The notes under the pieces are model-generated. The model was given only the letters and a program-made list of their open reading frames with translations, made no database searches and was not told where the DNA came from. A stretch of 64,000 bases of DNA from Eutypa lata. Lineage: Eukaryota > Ascomycota > Sordariomycetes > Xylariales > Diatrypaceae. Below, piece by piece: positions 37,707 through 49,931 of this stretch. The position numbers and the translations under genes are program-made. The stretch lies in the NCBI GenBank assembly GCA_022661535.1, contig JAKULF010000003.1, positions 3,658,001 to 3,722,000 of the forward strand, read 5' to 3'. Positions within the stretch are counted from its first letter, which is position 1, and every line of letters starts with the position of its first letter.

Positions 37707-40522
37707 TCAGATCAATTTGGCTTTAGCTTCTTGTAAGCGTTGATTGTGATTTCGTCGCCAGTCCTCATAGGCCTGAGTCTCATTCTTTGATGAGTCCTTG
37801 TTTCGGACCGAATTGAGGTTGTTGGAGAGTCTCCCATACTCTCTTACAAGATCTACGCGGTCTTGCTCGTAGCGACGGGTTAGATCCACAAGCTCTTCAG
37901 AATGAATCTCATTCAGCTTAGCCATAGCCACCCGAGTGTTGCATGTGTATTCGGTGACAACGTTTTCAACCGACGACTCCTTCGTCTCCAAGTGCCCCAT
38001 AATGTTCTATGCCTAATGTCAATATGTAAACCAAACATCTTCAGTTGAACTTGACACTTACATCTACAATATTGTGTAGGGTATGGGAAAGTCTATCCGC
38101 TCCAGTCGTCATTTCTCGTCGGTCTCTAGGTCGAAAAGCACTTGTTGATATGGTAGTACTACGATCCATTGACGATGTTCCAGCTTCTTGAGAAGTACCA
38201 TGTCCATTAATAGGGATATGCCGGATGTCGTTCAAAGGGGTCCTTGTAGATGGCACCTTTCCGTGAAGTGTTGACATAGAGTTGTCGCGTCTAACCTGAG
38301 TCTGAATCGGGCTTCCCAAATCACGAACTAGCGAGGATGTAACTGTAGAACGAGTCACCTTAGGAAGAGAAATACGGACCCCCCCTTGCCCAGCAGAAAA
38401 TCTTTCTTCAAATCTAGATGATGGAACTCGAATCTCCCCGGAGCGGTCTTCATGAATAGTGAACAGTCCTCTTCTCTTCTCATCACCCTTGTAATCGAAT
38501 TCAGGCTGCTCTGTGGCAACTACCTTGGGTTCTATACGAATGCTAGTGTTGTTAGCGAAGCGCAATGCGTCACCGCGCGGGGAAAGAGCCTGGTACGTAT
38601 GTTGCGGCTCAGGGGATGCAGGTTTGATTGAGGTATTCATATGTCTGGCTGTGACCTGCTGCGACAATGGCTCAATTGGTAGGTCGGTTTTAGCCCTCTT
38701 GCTAGAATTGCCGGTTTCATTCTCTGTCATCTTCCTTTTGTGCTGCGTTTGGTCAACAGGGTGCTCTGTAGTAAGAACGAGTGGACCTTGATGACCCTCA
38801 GGGTCATTCTTTAGTTGAACTGCATGTCGACGATCCTTCATAATATCTGGAATGTCCTCGGCTTTCTTGCTCTCTAAATGCTGTATACCAATGGGAGCGG
38901 ACACCAATCTTGGCTTGGCAACTTCATCAATCTTCAAGTGGTGACTTGGTGCGGGTTCTTCGGTATCACTCATCTCGGATGTCCGATCCGAAGAGATGTC
39001 AATAGGGACATTCGTGTCATTTCCGAAGTCAGAATTATCGATCATCGGTTCGTCAGGGAGTTGGACATCTTCGACAATTGGCACTGGTGAGTCATGGTTG
39101 TCTCTAGGAGACTCTTCAGCCATTATATCGTCCTCGCTGATAGACGGGCTATCTGGCTTCGTAAGGGGTGGTCGTCTACTCGACTGCTTCTTCTTCTCTA
39201 TCGAATCCACTCTCGTTTGACGTTCTTCGGACGAACCACTCTTAACTAGGTTGTCATCTCCATCTGCCATTAACCATGAGTTGGTATTTCGCTTCGAGGC
39301 CTTCGATTTTGAACCATATACGACAGGCCCCCTCTTCTTCTTCGAGTTCGGTCCAACAGAGGCTATGGCCTCGGGAACTGTACTTTGGCTGGCCCTGGTA
39401 GCTGGCTTAGTTATTTTCTGCGTAGTGGCCATTTTCGATGAAACTTCTTCAGGAACTGGCTTTTTCTTCTCGGTCATTTCTGAGGCCTTTCCGGCCTTGG
39501 AAGTCTTGGGTCGAGCTGGTATATCCTTCACCAACGGCTCCGGGCTACTAGGTATCAACTCGAATGGATCATCCGCAGCTTCAGAATTTTTTTGCGAAGC
39601 TTGAGGGAGTAATGCAGGGTAGAACGGTTTCTTCGCTACTCTTTTGACGGGTGGCTTTTGTTTTGGCTGGGTCGTTGCTCCGCTCCAATACGCAGAAGGA
39701 ACGGCTTTTGGCAACTTTTGCGTGCCTTTGTTCCGGGTCGTTGAGCGCGAGTGTGACTGAGCCCCACTTGCTGATGCTTCCGCTATGGACTCTTGGCCTT
39801 TCTCCTTGACATCCTGGTGATTCTCGACGGCGGAAGGTTTCTTCTTGTCGTTGGCTTTGGGCTTCTGGTGGGTAGCCGATGCACCAGGTCTCGGATCTAC
39901 CGTGGACTTGCGGGGCCTGGCCTTTGCTGCAGGGGCTTTGGCCGGTGGCTTGTCGACCGGCAAAGACTTTCGAGTAGGAGCATTGTTGACTTTGCTACGA
40001 GGACCCTTCGCTATTATATTTGCTGGTTTCTTTGCCTTGGTGGGCTGATAGTCTGTGTCTGAGCTGTCGTCATCGGGTACGAATACAGAGGTTTGGGTGC
40101 CAGCATCCCAGTCTTCGTCTTTGACGTCATCATCCTTCGAACCAGGAACTGCACGTTCGGGCTGCTTGTGTTCAGCTTCGCCCTCAACTGATGGTGTAAC
40201 GTCCATGAAAAAGTCGTTATCTGATTGCACAAGGTCCATGATAAGGTTTTCGGAGTCGGCTATACTGGGAGTAGGCAACTTTCTTCGTAAACACGATGGA
40301 AGCTGGGACGGACTATCACCGGAAATGGAAGGTATAGGTATTGTTATTTGGTCACTATTATTGTCCTCGACCGGATCTTGGAGATGCATGTGGAGGCCGC
40401 GGTCCAACTCGGGATCTGAAGGCACTGCATTAATAAATATGCACATCGTGAATACGAAATTATATAAACCTACCGTACACATACTCAACGGACGATGCCC
40501 CTGATGAAGAAGAGTCGTCCAT
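37707..40522 (-). CDS. Large disordered nuclear-type protein with C-terminal coiled coil, function unknown
   Basis: Three exons: 40522-40474, 40424-38062, 38006-37707; introns 49 and 55 bases; 2712 coding bases, 903 residues. The start MDDSSSSGASSVEYVYVPSD is formed across the first intron. Most of the protein is low-complexity and charged, with many Lys/Arg clusters (KKKRGPVVYGSKSKASKRN, KRKMTENETGNSSKRAK) that look like nuclear localisation signals, and acidic Ser/Asp runs (VPDDDSSDTDYQP). The C-terminal 120 residues are different: LSHTLHNIVDNIMGHLETKE followed by heptad-like ALVDLTRRYEQDRVDLVREY-type helices (about 800-900), likely a coiled coil. I do not recognise the family. The architecture resembles chromatin or kinetochore/meiotic scaffold proteins, but that is inference. 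The ORF start at 40533 in the unspliced frame is a read-through artefact. Confidence 0.85.
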
Positions 40523-41808
40523 TGTTTGCCCACCGTTCTCGTTTATCTCTTAAGTTGGCAATCTTGACTCAAAACTATCTAGGCAGTTAGAGCTAGTCTT
40601 CAGATAAATCAAATGAAAACAGTGTGATAGTAATGAAATATTATACTGCTAGTCGACAAGAGGTTTGCGGCTACTTACTAAGAGAGACGTGTAGTACTGG
40701 AATGGAAACGGTTCCTGACCACAGTGAGAATGATTAAGAGAAAGACGCTGGCAAGAATGAAGAAATTGCCTCTTTATGAGCAATACACGACTGCACACAC
40801 CAAGTCGTAAGTTTTGGCTATATGAAGGAGACCAAATTTGGGGTTTAGTGAAGCCCGTGAAGTAGGAAGTGGTACAAGTTGGTTCTGTGCTGAGTGAAGG
40901 TCTGAAAGGTTTGAACTGATGGAGCACTTGCCAGAAATTGGATTTCAGAGACAGGATGGATTTGCACTAAATCAAGCAATTCTGATGGAAGGAAGGAAGC
41001 GGTCCCTTTACGAGACAGGTCAAATGAAGCGAGGTTCCTTCCCTCTGCCCCAGCACTAGAGGAAGTCGCATTCTAGGACCACAACTTAAGCGGCAGAACT
41101 GATATCCTACAACTGTGTGACATACCTACCTAGGTACCTACCTAGGCAATCTTGGATGTTGGGGGTCTAAATAGGTAGGCACGTTGGGCAAACACGTAGG
41201 GCAAACACCCGATATTAGATGATATTATGCTCCCGTTGACGGTAATATGTAGATCGAATAGATACTTATATTAATTATTATGAGGTAGGCTCTTCTATTG
41301 CGTTTATAACCCGACTACCTGCTGTGACATACTGACAATTGTGACCAATTTGTCCCCTTCAATTAGGTACATATAATTCCTAGTTGCCTTAAAGCTGTCT
41401 ATATATTGACAGCATAGCTTACGATGTGCGCTTCCTTCTTTTAGGTGTCGAGCTGCACCCTAATCGAACCACATCTAGATTCTTACTTGAGTTAGCTTAT
41501 GAATTAGAATAGAGGAACAACTTATTCTTGGCGTCAAGTTGTCTATCAATCAAAAAAGCGAAAATGGCAGAGGAACAAATCGGGGTCATGCAATTCATTC
41601 ATGGTCATGATCACTGCTAGGAGGATCAAAGTGAAGCCGGCAGTATGCCGGTCGGTCTCTGAGGCCGCAGCTGACTTAATTCAAGTCGAGCTGAAGAAAC
41701 GATGACGATAATCGCCATGCCATATACCAGTAGATACAGGTCCATCCTAATCAATGCCATCCAGCCAACGCCCCATTTTTGCCCTTCATCGCCATGCACA
41801 CAATTGAT
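40523..41808. other. Intergenic region with palindromic TACCTAGGTA motif
   Basis: Promoter side of the coiled-coil gene and 3' side of RPL11. The ORF at 40649-40927 (minus) has no recognisable domain and is probably leader sequence. A palindrome-rich stretch, ACCTACCTAGGTACCTACCTAGG, is broken up here as ACCTACC-TAGGTACC-TACCTAGG at about 41124-41146. Confidence 0.4.
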
Positions 41809-42471
41809 TTATCGGACAATGCCGTCAAATCTCTGCTTGAACCACTTGACGGTCTCGTCACGGTTGATACGGTGGCCGGAACCGATCTTGCCCTTGCAGC
41901 GGCGGCGGCGGGTGACACGCTCACCGGGACGGGTCATGCAGCAGTAGAAGTCCATACCGTAGATACCGATCGCGGGGTCGTACTTGATACCGAGATCAAT
42001 GTGCTCGCTGATGCCGAAGCCGAAGTTGCCCGTCTCGCTGAAGTTGCGCTTGCGGAGCTCGTACTCCTTGACCTTGAGGCCACGCTCAAGAATCTCCTCG
42101 GCCTTGGGGCCACGGACGGTGACGTGGACAGCGATCTTCTCGTTACGTCGGATACCGAAGGTTCGGACGGTGTAGCGGGCCTTGCCTGTAGTGGAAATGT
42201 CGAATTAGCTACCATGACTTTTGCGACTGGAAATGGGAAATCTCGGGATGTTTAAACGTACTGTAGACAGGAGTCTGACCGCTCAGCTGCTCCAGCACCT
42301 TGGCGGCACGGGTCAGTCTGTCACCAGATTCACCGACCGAGATGTTCAGGACGAGCTTCTGGATGCGAAGCTCCCTGTTGGGGTTCTGGGCCTTCTCAGA
42401 CTGCGCAAGAAACAATGGTTAGTTAAATGTCCATATAGATTGAATATCGACATCAGTTTCAAACATACCAT
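41809..42471 (-). CDS. RPL11: 60S ribosomal protein L11 (uL5)
   Basis: Cytosolic large-subunit protein that binds 5S rRNA at the central protuberance. Exons: 42471-42469, 42400-42262, 42185-41809; introns 68 and 76 bases; 519 coding bases, 172 residues. The first exon carries only the initiator ATG, directly followed by a GTATGT donor; the second exon begins [19 protein letters not shown]. Family text is continuous: [40 protein letters not shown] (formed across intron 2), [60 protein letters not shown] and the C-terminus [12 protein letters not shown]. Expected fungal length is about 174, so it is complete. High conservation and small size leave no doubt about identity. Confidence 0.97.
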
Positions 42472-42988
42472 GTTGGCTGTGGTTGTTAGTATGGGTCGTG
42501 GTTGGAGAGAGATGTGATGATGTTTTGGCGATCTGACGTCCTGAAATTTTGAAGGTAAAGCTTGATCAATATTTTCTTCAATGGAGAGGGTTTTTGGTAG
42601 AAAAACCCTTATCGGCTACTGGTTTGTGTGGGAATGTGGCTTGTAATTTTACTGTCCACTCTGGTGGGGGACGAGAGTAGAATGTGGCTTAGTAGACATG
42701 GCTTGCCCGTATCTTCATCTTAGTGCTGAGGGAGTCCCACCTTTGCAGCACTGACCACCTAAAGCTCCCCAAAGCTCAGAAGTCTTTCAGCCTTGGAGCT
42801 CTAGGGAGATACCTATTGCTGCCTCGTCTGGTTTTTGTTTGGCCTTCACCTCACGCCAATTGTAAAGTCGCGACTTCTACCACCCCACGTTTCATAGATA
42901 TCGGCATAATTACCCATCCACGACTTCATTTGCCAGAATATACTTTTTGCATCATTAAGAAGCTCCATTGGAGCAAATTGTCGCAAAG
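42472..42988. promoter_or_regulatory. Divergent promoter region RPL11 / SmB
   Basis: About 520 bases between divergent start codons. No TATA box is obvious. The RPL11 transcript must start in the left half; a run of T/C-rich sequence flanks the ATG as in other fungal ribosomal protein genes. A shared promoter for ribosome and spliceosome genes is plausible. Confidence 0.45.
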
Positions 42989-43890
42989 ATGTCGACGAAC
43001 AAACAGGGCAAAATGGTTAGTCTCCCACCCCTTGACCGCTTCATAGCTTCGACGACGTTGACATCACAGGCTGACTGATCGCATTCTCCCAGGCCGGTTA
43101 CGTATGTATACCTCTCGACATTCCATTCTACCGCTATGTTTCATTCATAGGCCATCGACGTATCTCCATAGCTAACTCCTGTTTGCTAGATCAACTACCG
43201 AATGAGGGTCACATTGATGGACGGTCGCCAAATGACTGGGCAGATGCTAGCTTTTGACAAGGTATGGAACTCTTTTAAGTTATTTTTTTTCTATACACGC
43301 TGACCATTGATTGTTCAGCATATGAACCTCGTTCTAAGCGATACCGAGGAATTCCGACGAGTCAAGAGAAAGCAAAACAAGCCAGCTGCCCCTGGCGCGA
43401 GCTCATCCAACACCCAGACCGTCGAGTCCGAAGAGAAGCGCACTTTAGGTCTCACGATTGTACGAGGTGCTCACATAGTATCCCTTTCCGTCGAGTCTGC
43501 CCCGCCCGCCGATCCTAGCACACGTCTTGGAAAGAGCACCCCTGGTGGTTTACCGACCGGGTTGACATCTGGTCCTGGTGTTGCGCGTCCAGCAGGACGT
43601 GGAGCAGCTCCAACTTCACTTGCTGTAAGCACTTGATAAACTTATATGGAAAATCTTGTGCCGTCTTTATTAACTCAGTGATACAGGGCCCAGCTGCTGG
43701 TGTAGGAGGTGCCGCTCCTCCTTTCCCCCCTCAATTCCCCGGTGCACCTGGATTCGGACCTGGCAGAGGCTTCCCTCCGCCCGGAAACTTCCCCCCTCCC
43801 AACTTCCCTCAAGGCGCACCTTTCCCACCTCCCGGTTTCAACCCCAGTGGTGGCGGTCCTCCGGGCTTCAACCCGCCGCCAAGAAGATGA
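42989..43890 (+). CDS. Small nuclear ribonucleoprotein SmB/B'
   Basis: Core Sm-ring protein of U1, U2, U4 and U5 snRNPs in the nucleus. Five exons: 42989-43015, 43093-43101, 43190-43261, 43319-43624, 43687-43890; introns 77, 88, 57 and 62 bases; 205 residues. Exon 2 is only nine bases (Ala-Gly-Tyr). The Sm1 motif is INYRMRVTLMDGRQMTGQML followed by AFDKHMNLVLSDTEEF; Sm2 is RTLGLTIVRGAHIVSLSVES. The tail is Pro/Gly-rich (PPQFPGAPGFGPGRGFPPPG and FNPPPRR), as in SmB of animals and fungi, where it contacts WW and SMN-like partners. The start MSTNKQGKMAGYINYR reads through both short exons and matches the family N-terminus. Confidence 0.94.
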
Positions 43891-44636
43891 AGTAGGCAGT
43901 AAGGTCGAGCTGGGGAGTCTCTAAGAGAAGCTTTAAGATTTAATAGGGGGTAAAGCCAGACAAGAGTAGATCCGCATGTCAGACCAGAATACGTCTCGAG
44001 GACGAGGTGAAATGGACAAATAGGGTTACGAATGGCGTTTAAGGTAGCACCAAAAACAAACCTGACGGTGGAACCTACACTGTTGTGTTATAATTTCGCA
44101 CTCTTCATAGACCATAGTCAGAAAATGAGGAGCAATACTACGATCTCGGATCAGATCTCCCACGCATTAATTCAAGTCGATGCCGCTAACTGAAGGAGCT
44201 TTTGGAGACTGCCTGACACGCTGAGCACATCTAACGTGAATTGTGAAGGTACATACTATCTTAGCAATGGTACATATGCATGTAAAATATCTACGAAGTG
44301 AGCAAAGGACGTAATATGATGTACGTATTACAAATGTTGATGGAATATTCAATCCAAATACCGGCACGTGACCATTATTCAGTTGAATCCAACATTTCGG
44401 ACCCACCCCAAAACGAAAATCCCAACCGGGCCTAGCATCAGCGCCTCGACCCGAACAACCCACTTGCAGTCTGGCTCTGGCGGGTCTCGCGAAGTCCGGC
44501 CGGGATTAATACTTTTTCTTGTTCCCCAGCAGCCAGCAAACAACTGTCACTTCTATCTGGACGCTCCATTGTCGCAACGACCCTCTTTCTTGACCTCTCT
44601 ACTCTCACGGACTCTGAAGAAAGAGATATCGTCAAG
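43891..44636. other. Intergenic region SmB / MPC1
   Basis: Contains the SmB 3' flank and the MPC1 promoter. ORFs at 44167-44463 (minus) and 44368-44691 (plus) overlap the MPC1 start and lack similarity. Nothing else recognised. Confidence 0.4.
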
Positions 44637-45504
44637 ATGGCCGCCTTCGTCAAAGCGCTCAATGCCAAGATCAGGGCGAACCCGACCCTGAGCTACTTCT
44701 GCTCAACCCGTACGTATTATGACGTTTTCCCGACTTCTCCCGGTTGCCAGATATGAGTTTGAGTCAGAGCGGTGTTTGGGCGCCTTTGACGTATCGCAAG
44801 TGTATCGTTGTTGTTGTTGTTGAGTAATACGTGCGACCTCATAGGGTCATTCTCTTTAACCAATAATGTATCGGTCAAAAAACTTAAGAAGTTGTCAGCA
44901 TCTTCAATATCACATGCGCCGCAGGATTGCGGGACTATCTGCTACCTAGCATATTGGCAATTGGGCCGGGATGGGCGGCAAGGCTTGCTAACATGGTCAT
45001 TGTTTAGATTTCTGGGGTCCGGCGTCTAACTTCGGTATCCCTATCGCTGCTGTCATGGACACGCAGAAGTCCCCCGAACTGTACGTTTACATATTATCAT
45101 CTGCTATCCCGTTAACTCCGCAATAGTCGGATGCTGTGATATCACCTAAGAACTACCGCATCTTTCTCCCACGCTTCCACAATATTGGACTATAAGGAAC
45201 CTAAGTGAAGCAACCGACTAACCCTTATTGTCTCTATGATAGGATCTCGGGTCAAATGACAGCAGCCCTTGTTGTATATGCCGGGACGTTCATGCGTTAC
45301 GCCCTTGCCGTTACCCCTAAGAACTACCTCCTCTTCGCATGCCACACCGTCAACTTGGGCGCACAGTCGTTTCAGGGCTACCGATATTTAGACTGGACCT
45401 ATTGGGGCGGTAGGGAAAGGGCCGGCGCACGAGGCACCCTCGAGTTGGCGAAGGAGTCCGTTGCCGAGGCGGGAAACAAGGCCAAGAATGCTGTCGCGAA
45501 ATGA
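44637..45504 (+). CDS. MPC1: Mitochondrial pyruvate carrier subunit 1
   Basis: Inner-membrane subunit of the heterodimeric pyruvate carrier that brings pyruvate into the matrix. Exons 44637-44709, 45008-45080 and 45243-45504 (introns 298 and 162 bases) give 408 coding bases and 135 residues. Start MAAFVKALNAKIRANPTLSY leads to STHFWGPASNFGIPIAAVMD (formed across intron 1), then KSPELISGQMTAALVVYAGT (across intron 2), FMRYALAVTPKNYLLFACH, and NLGAQSFQGYRYLDW. FWGP..NFGIPIAA, ISGxMT, FMR and the P-x-N-x-LLFACH sequence are MPC1 signatures, separating it from MPC2/3. The C-terminal tail after WTYWGGRE is Ala/Glu/Lys-rich and longer than in yeast. The partner MPC2 gene is not in this window. Next gene on the strand is pyruvate carboxylase. 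Confidence 0.95.
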
Positions 45505-48500
45505 GATGGTGATCCGTGATCCCAAGTAGATCGACATATCCGAGGAAGGGAGCGTGAAACGTTCTAACATACTGTGCTGGGCAGCATACAGCAGTGGTAC
45601 CCGTGGAGAAGGATGGGCAATCGCATAGAGATAGGATTTCCTAGAATTTTAGGGAGTAACACAAGTTATTTCTCCAAAGGAGTCATGGCCTTGTATTTAT
45701 ATCGATCATATAGACGGTTTCCGGTACACTGCTAGCGAATCTCAAGTCGTTAGCTCATTCACTTGTCTTACTTTGCCTCGGTTGCGTTTGAAAGAACAAC
45801 TCCTCGTTGAAGATGTCTCTAGCATAGCAGCGAAATCTCGAATCATCTTTTAGATAGGGAATTATCTATGCGATCCCTAGAAGAAAGCATAGTTCGGTTT
45901 TAGTTCGCCTAGGTCATGGTGTATAAGCGAGTTAGGGATGAGCGTTATGGAGGCACACTCAAGGAATACGCCCCTGTCTGAGAGAGGGGTAAGGACTGTC
46001 TACTGCACGCCAAAGAAAAAGAGTGCTGGAGGTTCTAAAGTCGTCAACGGTTGAGCAGAGACTTTTAATGAAGAGCGAGCGTACGGAGTTGCTGCGCATT
46101 TTTGTTCTCCTTCGCTGCTGATCTCACCAGCACCAACACCGCTTACACATGCCAATAAGAGGGCATTTAAATACCGAGAGCTGAAAGGACCGACCGCCTG
46201 GTGCAAAGCTATATTACTGGAGCGCCAATGCACCCCCATGCGGACGGCCCTACCCGGTTGTGAAGCCTGGAACTGTGTCCGAGTATGCTTACCGCATTCG
46301 GCTATAAGTACAAACGACCACCCAGTCGCATTGTGCATGAAGATAGACGGAGTAGAGCCCGGTCTCCGAGCCGTCTGCCCAGCTTACTACGAATGATGCT
46401 GATTACCTCTTGAATATCGGGGGAACAGCAAAACTCACTACCTACTACCTCACACTCCCCCACGAACTGCTTGACCCCGCTGCCCGCGCACTCTGTTGAT
46501 TTGATTTGAGTTCTATCTGTTTGAAAAGTGGGCCTTATCCCTTCTTGCGCTGCTGCAGCGTATCTCGAGGACTGTCGTCACCGAATCTGTAGATCTCGTT
46601 GCACTTGGAGCCGTGCGATGCATGCAACTCGATCCCTCCCAAACCGCGTGCGTGCGTGACTGACCGACCAGGGGTCAAGCCAAGAGCCGCCTTCCTACGT
46701 ACTTAGCGAGAATGATACAAAAGCTACTAGTTAGTATTCATAGGCGTTCATTCCAAATTGATGGAACAGCACAGACTCCCCCTATCTACCTAAATACCGC
46801 ATCTAACTACTATTTATGGTGAGGATAGGAGCCTATGCACCCATGGTTAGTTACCGGGGTGATAGAAAGCTAGCCGTCGTGAAGGTCGGACCGGATGTCT
46901 TGACTGTTTAAGCCAGCATATTCTGATCCACGGGCCTAGCCGTCGTGATGCAATAGTGTATAATAATAACATCTTAGATTGAGATATAGATAGGTGAACA
47001 GGGACATGGATATGGTGCTAATGGGGAGGAGGGGTTCTATAACCAGGTAGAGGTAGGTGATATCGAATCTGTTTCAATAGTACTTGGACACGTCTTCCAA
47101 GGCTCCCCGTCTAGATGGGTAGCACTACACATCTTGGCTGCTGGATTAGAAGGCCTATAGGCTATAGGCACGCAGGAGAGGTTACTCGGACGCGGAATAT
47201 TGACCGTCTTAAACATGCCTAAAGAGGTAGCGTATAAAAAGATGGCTTGTGCTTTAGGTTTTGCCAAGATGATCTATCTCATTTTCCCATAAGCTATTAA
47301 GCCTCATGGTCTCCGCCGCCAGGAGTTCTGCCGAACAGATGCGGCCCTATCCCTACCCCCCCACCGGTGACACCCTTGTGGTTCAAGCTGTCCTCTCTCG
47401 GCCCAACAACAATGCGGGAGACAATGTTTCGTACTAAAGCTCTCACAGATATTTGTGTCATATCCGCAGCTCGGCCCAGTTGCGCCAGTCCGCCATTTTC
47501 ATGCCCTCAGCGCCCAGGTATGCTTAGAGTGTTTTGTTTCGGGAAGATTATAAATGCGGCTGATAGCATGTGCTTACCCTTGTTGCTTGTATTAGACTCA
47601 TCTGGTTGGCCGATCTCTTGGGATGTTTAGTTTTATCAATCCCGGATAGGGGATCTGCACCGGAAGTCATTCCTTCATACGCCAAGCACCTCGCCAAAAC
47701 CGACCTAAGTCACAAGCTTCTGAAGAGGATCTCGTTTCTATCTACGTACCTGCTCTGCAAGACACATCGTGAATTACGAGACCCATCTGATAAACAAGGG
47801 CTTACGAAACAAGCTACATAGTTAAGAGCTTACTTGGTGACGCATCTTCTGTGTGATATATATGATAATATCTGGTTGACATGTGAGTGTGAGTGACTTA
47901 GCCCCGCCAAACCCCGCCAAATTGAATAATCCCCCAAGGCAAGATCCGAAGTTGGGAAGCACACCCGGACGGGCGTCTTACAATAAGGGGGGGACATATG
48001 TTCGGCATTATAAACTAAGCAAAGACATAACTCCACACGGAAGTTGTATGCACGGCAACCTCCCGTATAGGGGGTTTACCTTTTTTTTTTTTTCCATGTC
48101 CACATGACAATTCCTGTGAGGGTGTGGTAAGGATTCTCTCCCAGCCAAGTTCTACAGAAAAGTACTAGCTCACATAGGTCCACAAGGTATGTAGATAGTT
48201 GACGGTACAATGCCTACGTCCTCTTTCAGCCGCCGAAAACCGTCGAGTCTAGACTACTATTGACGATATAGAGCTCAACTACGTAGGCTCCGATCGGCCA
48301 CTTATGTAGAGGCTCGGTTTAATGTTAATGACTAAGGCTATCAGATCGCCAATCGGTCTTATTGTGAAGTTGCGATGTACACACTACCGAAAGAGGTTAA
48401 AAGGGAAGCTATTTCGATGGAAATATTTTATCCAGGAACAAGAGCCCTTGTGTTACTGTCTGTCCTAACTCAACAACTTAACAGGGATGTAATGCAGATG

Positions 48501-49931
48501 GAGGTGGGGATCATAATTCCTTGAGAAATCCTCTATAGAAAGACAGCACTCATAGTTACTATGGTACTTCATACGGTCGTTCTACTTGGCCAAAATGAGG
48601 GAATAAGGGAATCTACGTACTGTAGTGAGACATGAAAGTCCCTCACCAACATTTCACCCCGCGCATTCGTTCGCTATTCGCTCGCCTTGATTGTCAGCAA
48701 ACAACTATAGTTGAACTGTATTTGTACACCTTAGGTCTAGTTATCCGACTGTCTGTCGCTTATGCTAGCCTAATCTTCATACGCCTTGTAACATCTATTT
48801 CAGTTGCGGAGTTGAAAGTCAAATTCCTACCCCTGCTGCTATACATTCTTATTAAAACTATAACTCAATATTCTGACGCTTGTTGCTCCAATGCATATAA
48901 GCTCACACACTAAAAGCACGTAGTAGTGTTGTTGGTGGGGTTGAAAGAGTCAACAACAATTGCCCCTCCCCCTCCGAGGTGCCGAGTGCTTTGTTCTTGG
49001 CTGAACTAAATTCGCTCCTTGGTGATTTTTTTTCTTCTTGGCCGTTGCTCGTCCCGTTTCCATAACTGTCATGAAAGTCTATGTCTAAATGAATTGTGGT
49101 ACAATAAGGAGGACTTTACTGACTTGTACCCTCCTATAAATAAATACCTATCTGGATAATTATTTCTGTTGTTACTACAGGGTTTCGGCTACCGCTCTTG
49201 ACCCCAAACAAAACCCCACATTCTATTAAACCCATGCTGTAAGGTGCAGCAAGCTGCAGTGAGGTACGTTCCAAGACACTACGTCAGCCTCGAGAGGGGC
49301 GAATCAGAATGCCCCTCTCACCAATATTGAACATGTGGGTTGTCGATTACATACATACCTGATGTCACTGCGATACATATGTATACGTAGTAGAGCTATA
49401 GGGCCAGGAGGGGCACTAAGGGTAACACCGCAGCCCTGGTAGCTCCTCACCATATTGAGCTAGTACAAAAGCCAGCCAGAGGGGAGAGTGGGATGGATGA
49501 AATTGGTTATCGCTACAGTACCTACTTACCTACCTCTAGTAGACCTTTCATCGCAAGACAGACAGCACCACTACCACACCACCAGAGTTTCCGTTACGCC
49601 AGAGCCAGCTAGAGCCGAGGTCGCTTATTGCATATTCGGGCTGCTGGAAGCTTTTCTAGACTTGGCTACCAACGGCTTCTTTCTTCTTCCTCTTCTTCTC
49701 TTCCTTCCACCCTTTCTGTCTCTTCAATTGATGCCATCCTATAAACGAACATCTTGTTGACCAATTACTTCTATATTGTAGTGAATTATTATTAAACATT
49801 GTTATACAAGTCCGTATTATATACCTAACCACCTGCGGTGGACGTTGGCCACCAATACGGTTCTCTCTCCGGGCATTACTGTCCGCTTTCAATAACAAGA
49901 ACGCCGTTTCTTTGCTTCGTCGACCGACACC
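45505..49931. other. 4.4 kb gene-free stretch between MPC1 and pyruvate carboxylase
   Basis: Many short ORFs on both strands (for example 46000-46338 minus, 47367-47630 plus, 48632-48913 plus) overlap one another and show no protein-family text. Composition is normal, so it is not RIP-erased. The last part, from about 49490, is presumably the promoter and leader of pyruvate carboxylase; it is rich in CT runs and includes CTACCTACTTACCTACCT-like sequence near 49520. I see no RNA gene. Confidence 0.45.

Noticed and set aside
40649..40927. 92-codon minus-strand ORF upstream of the coiled-coil gene
   Set aside because: No similarity and placed where the 5' leader of the minus-strand gene is expected.
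46000..46338. 112-codon minus-strand ORF in the MPC1-PYC interval
   Set aside because: No recognisable domain, no intron signals, overlaps other chance ORFs.
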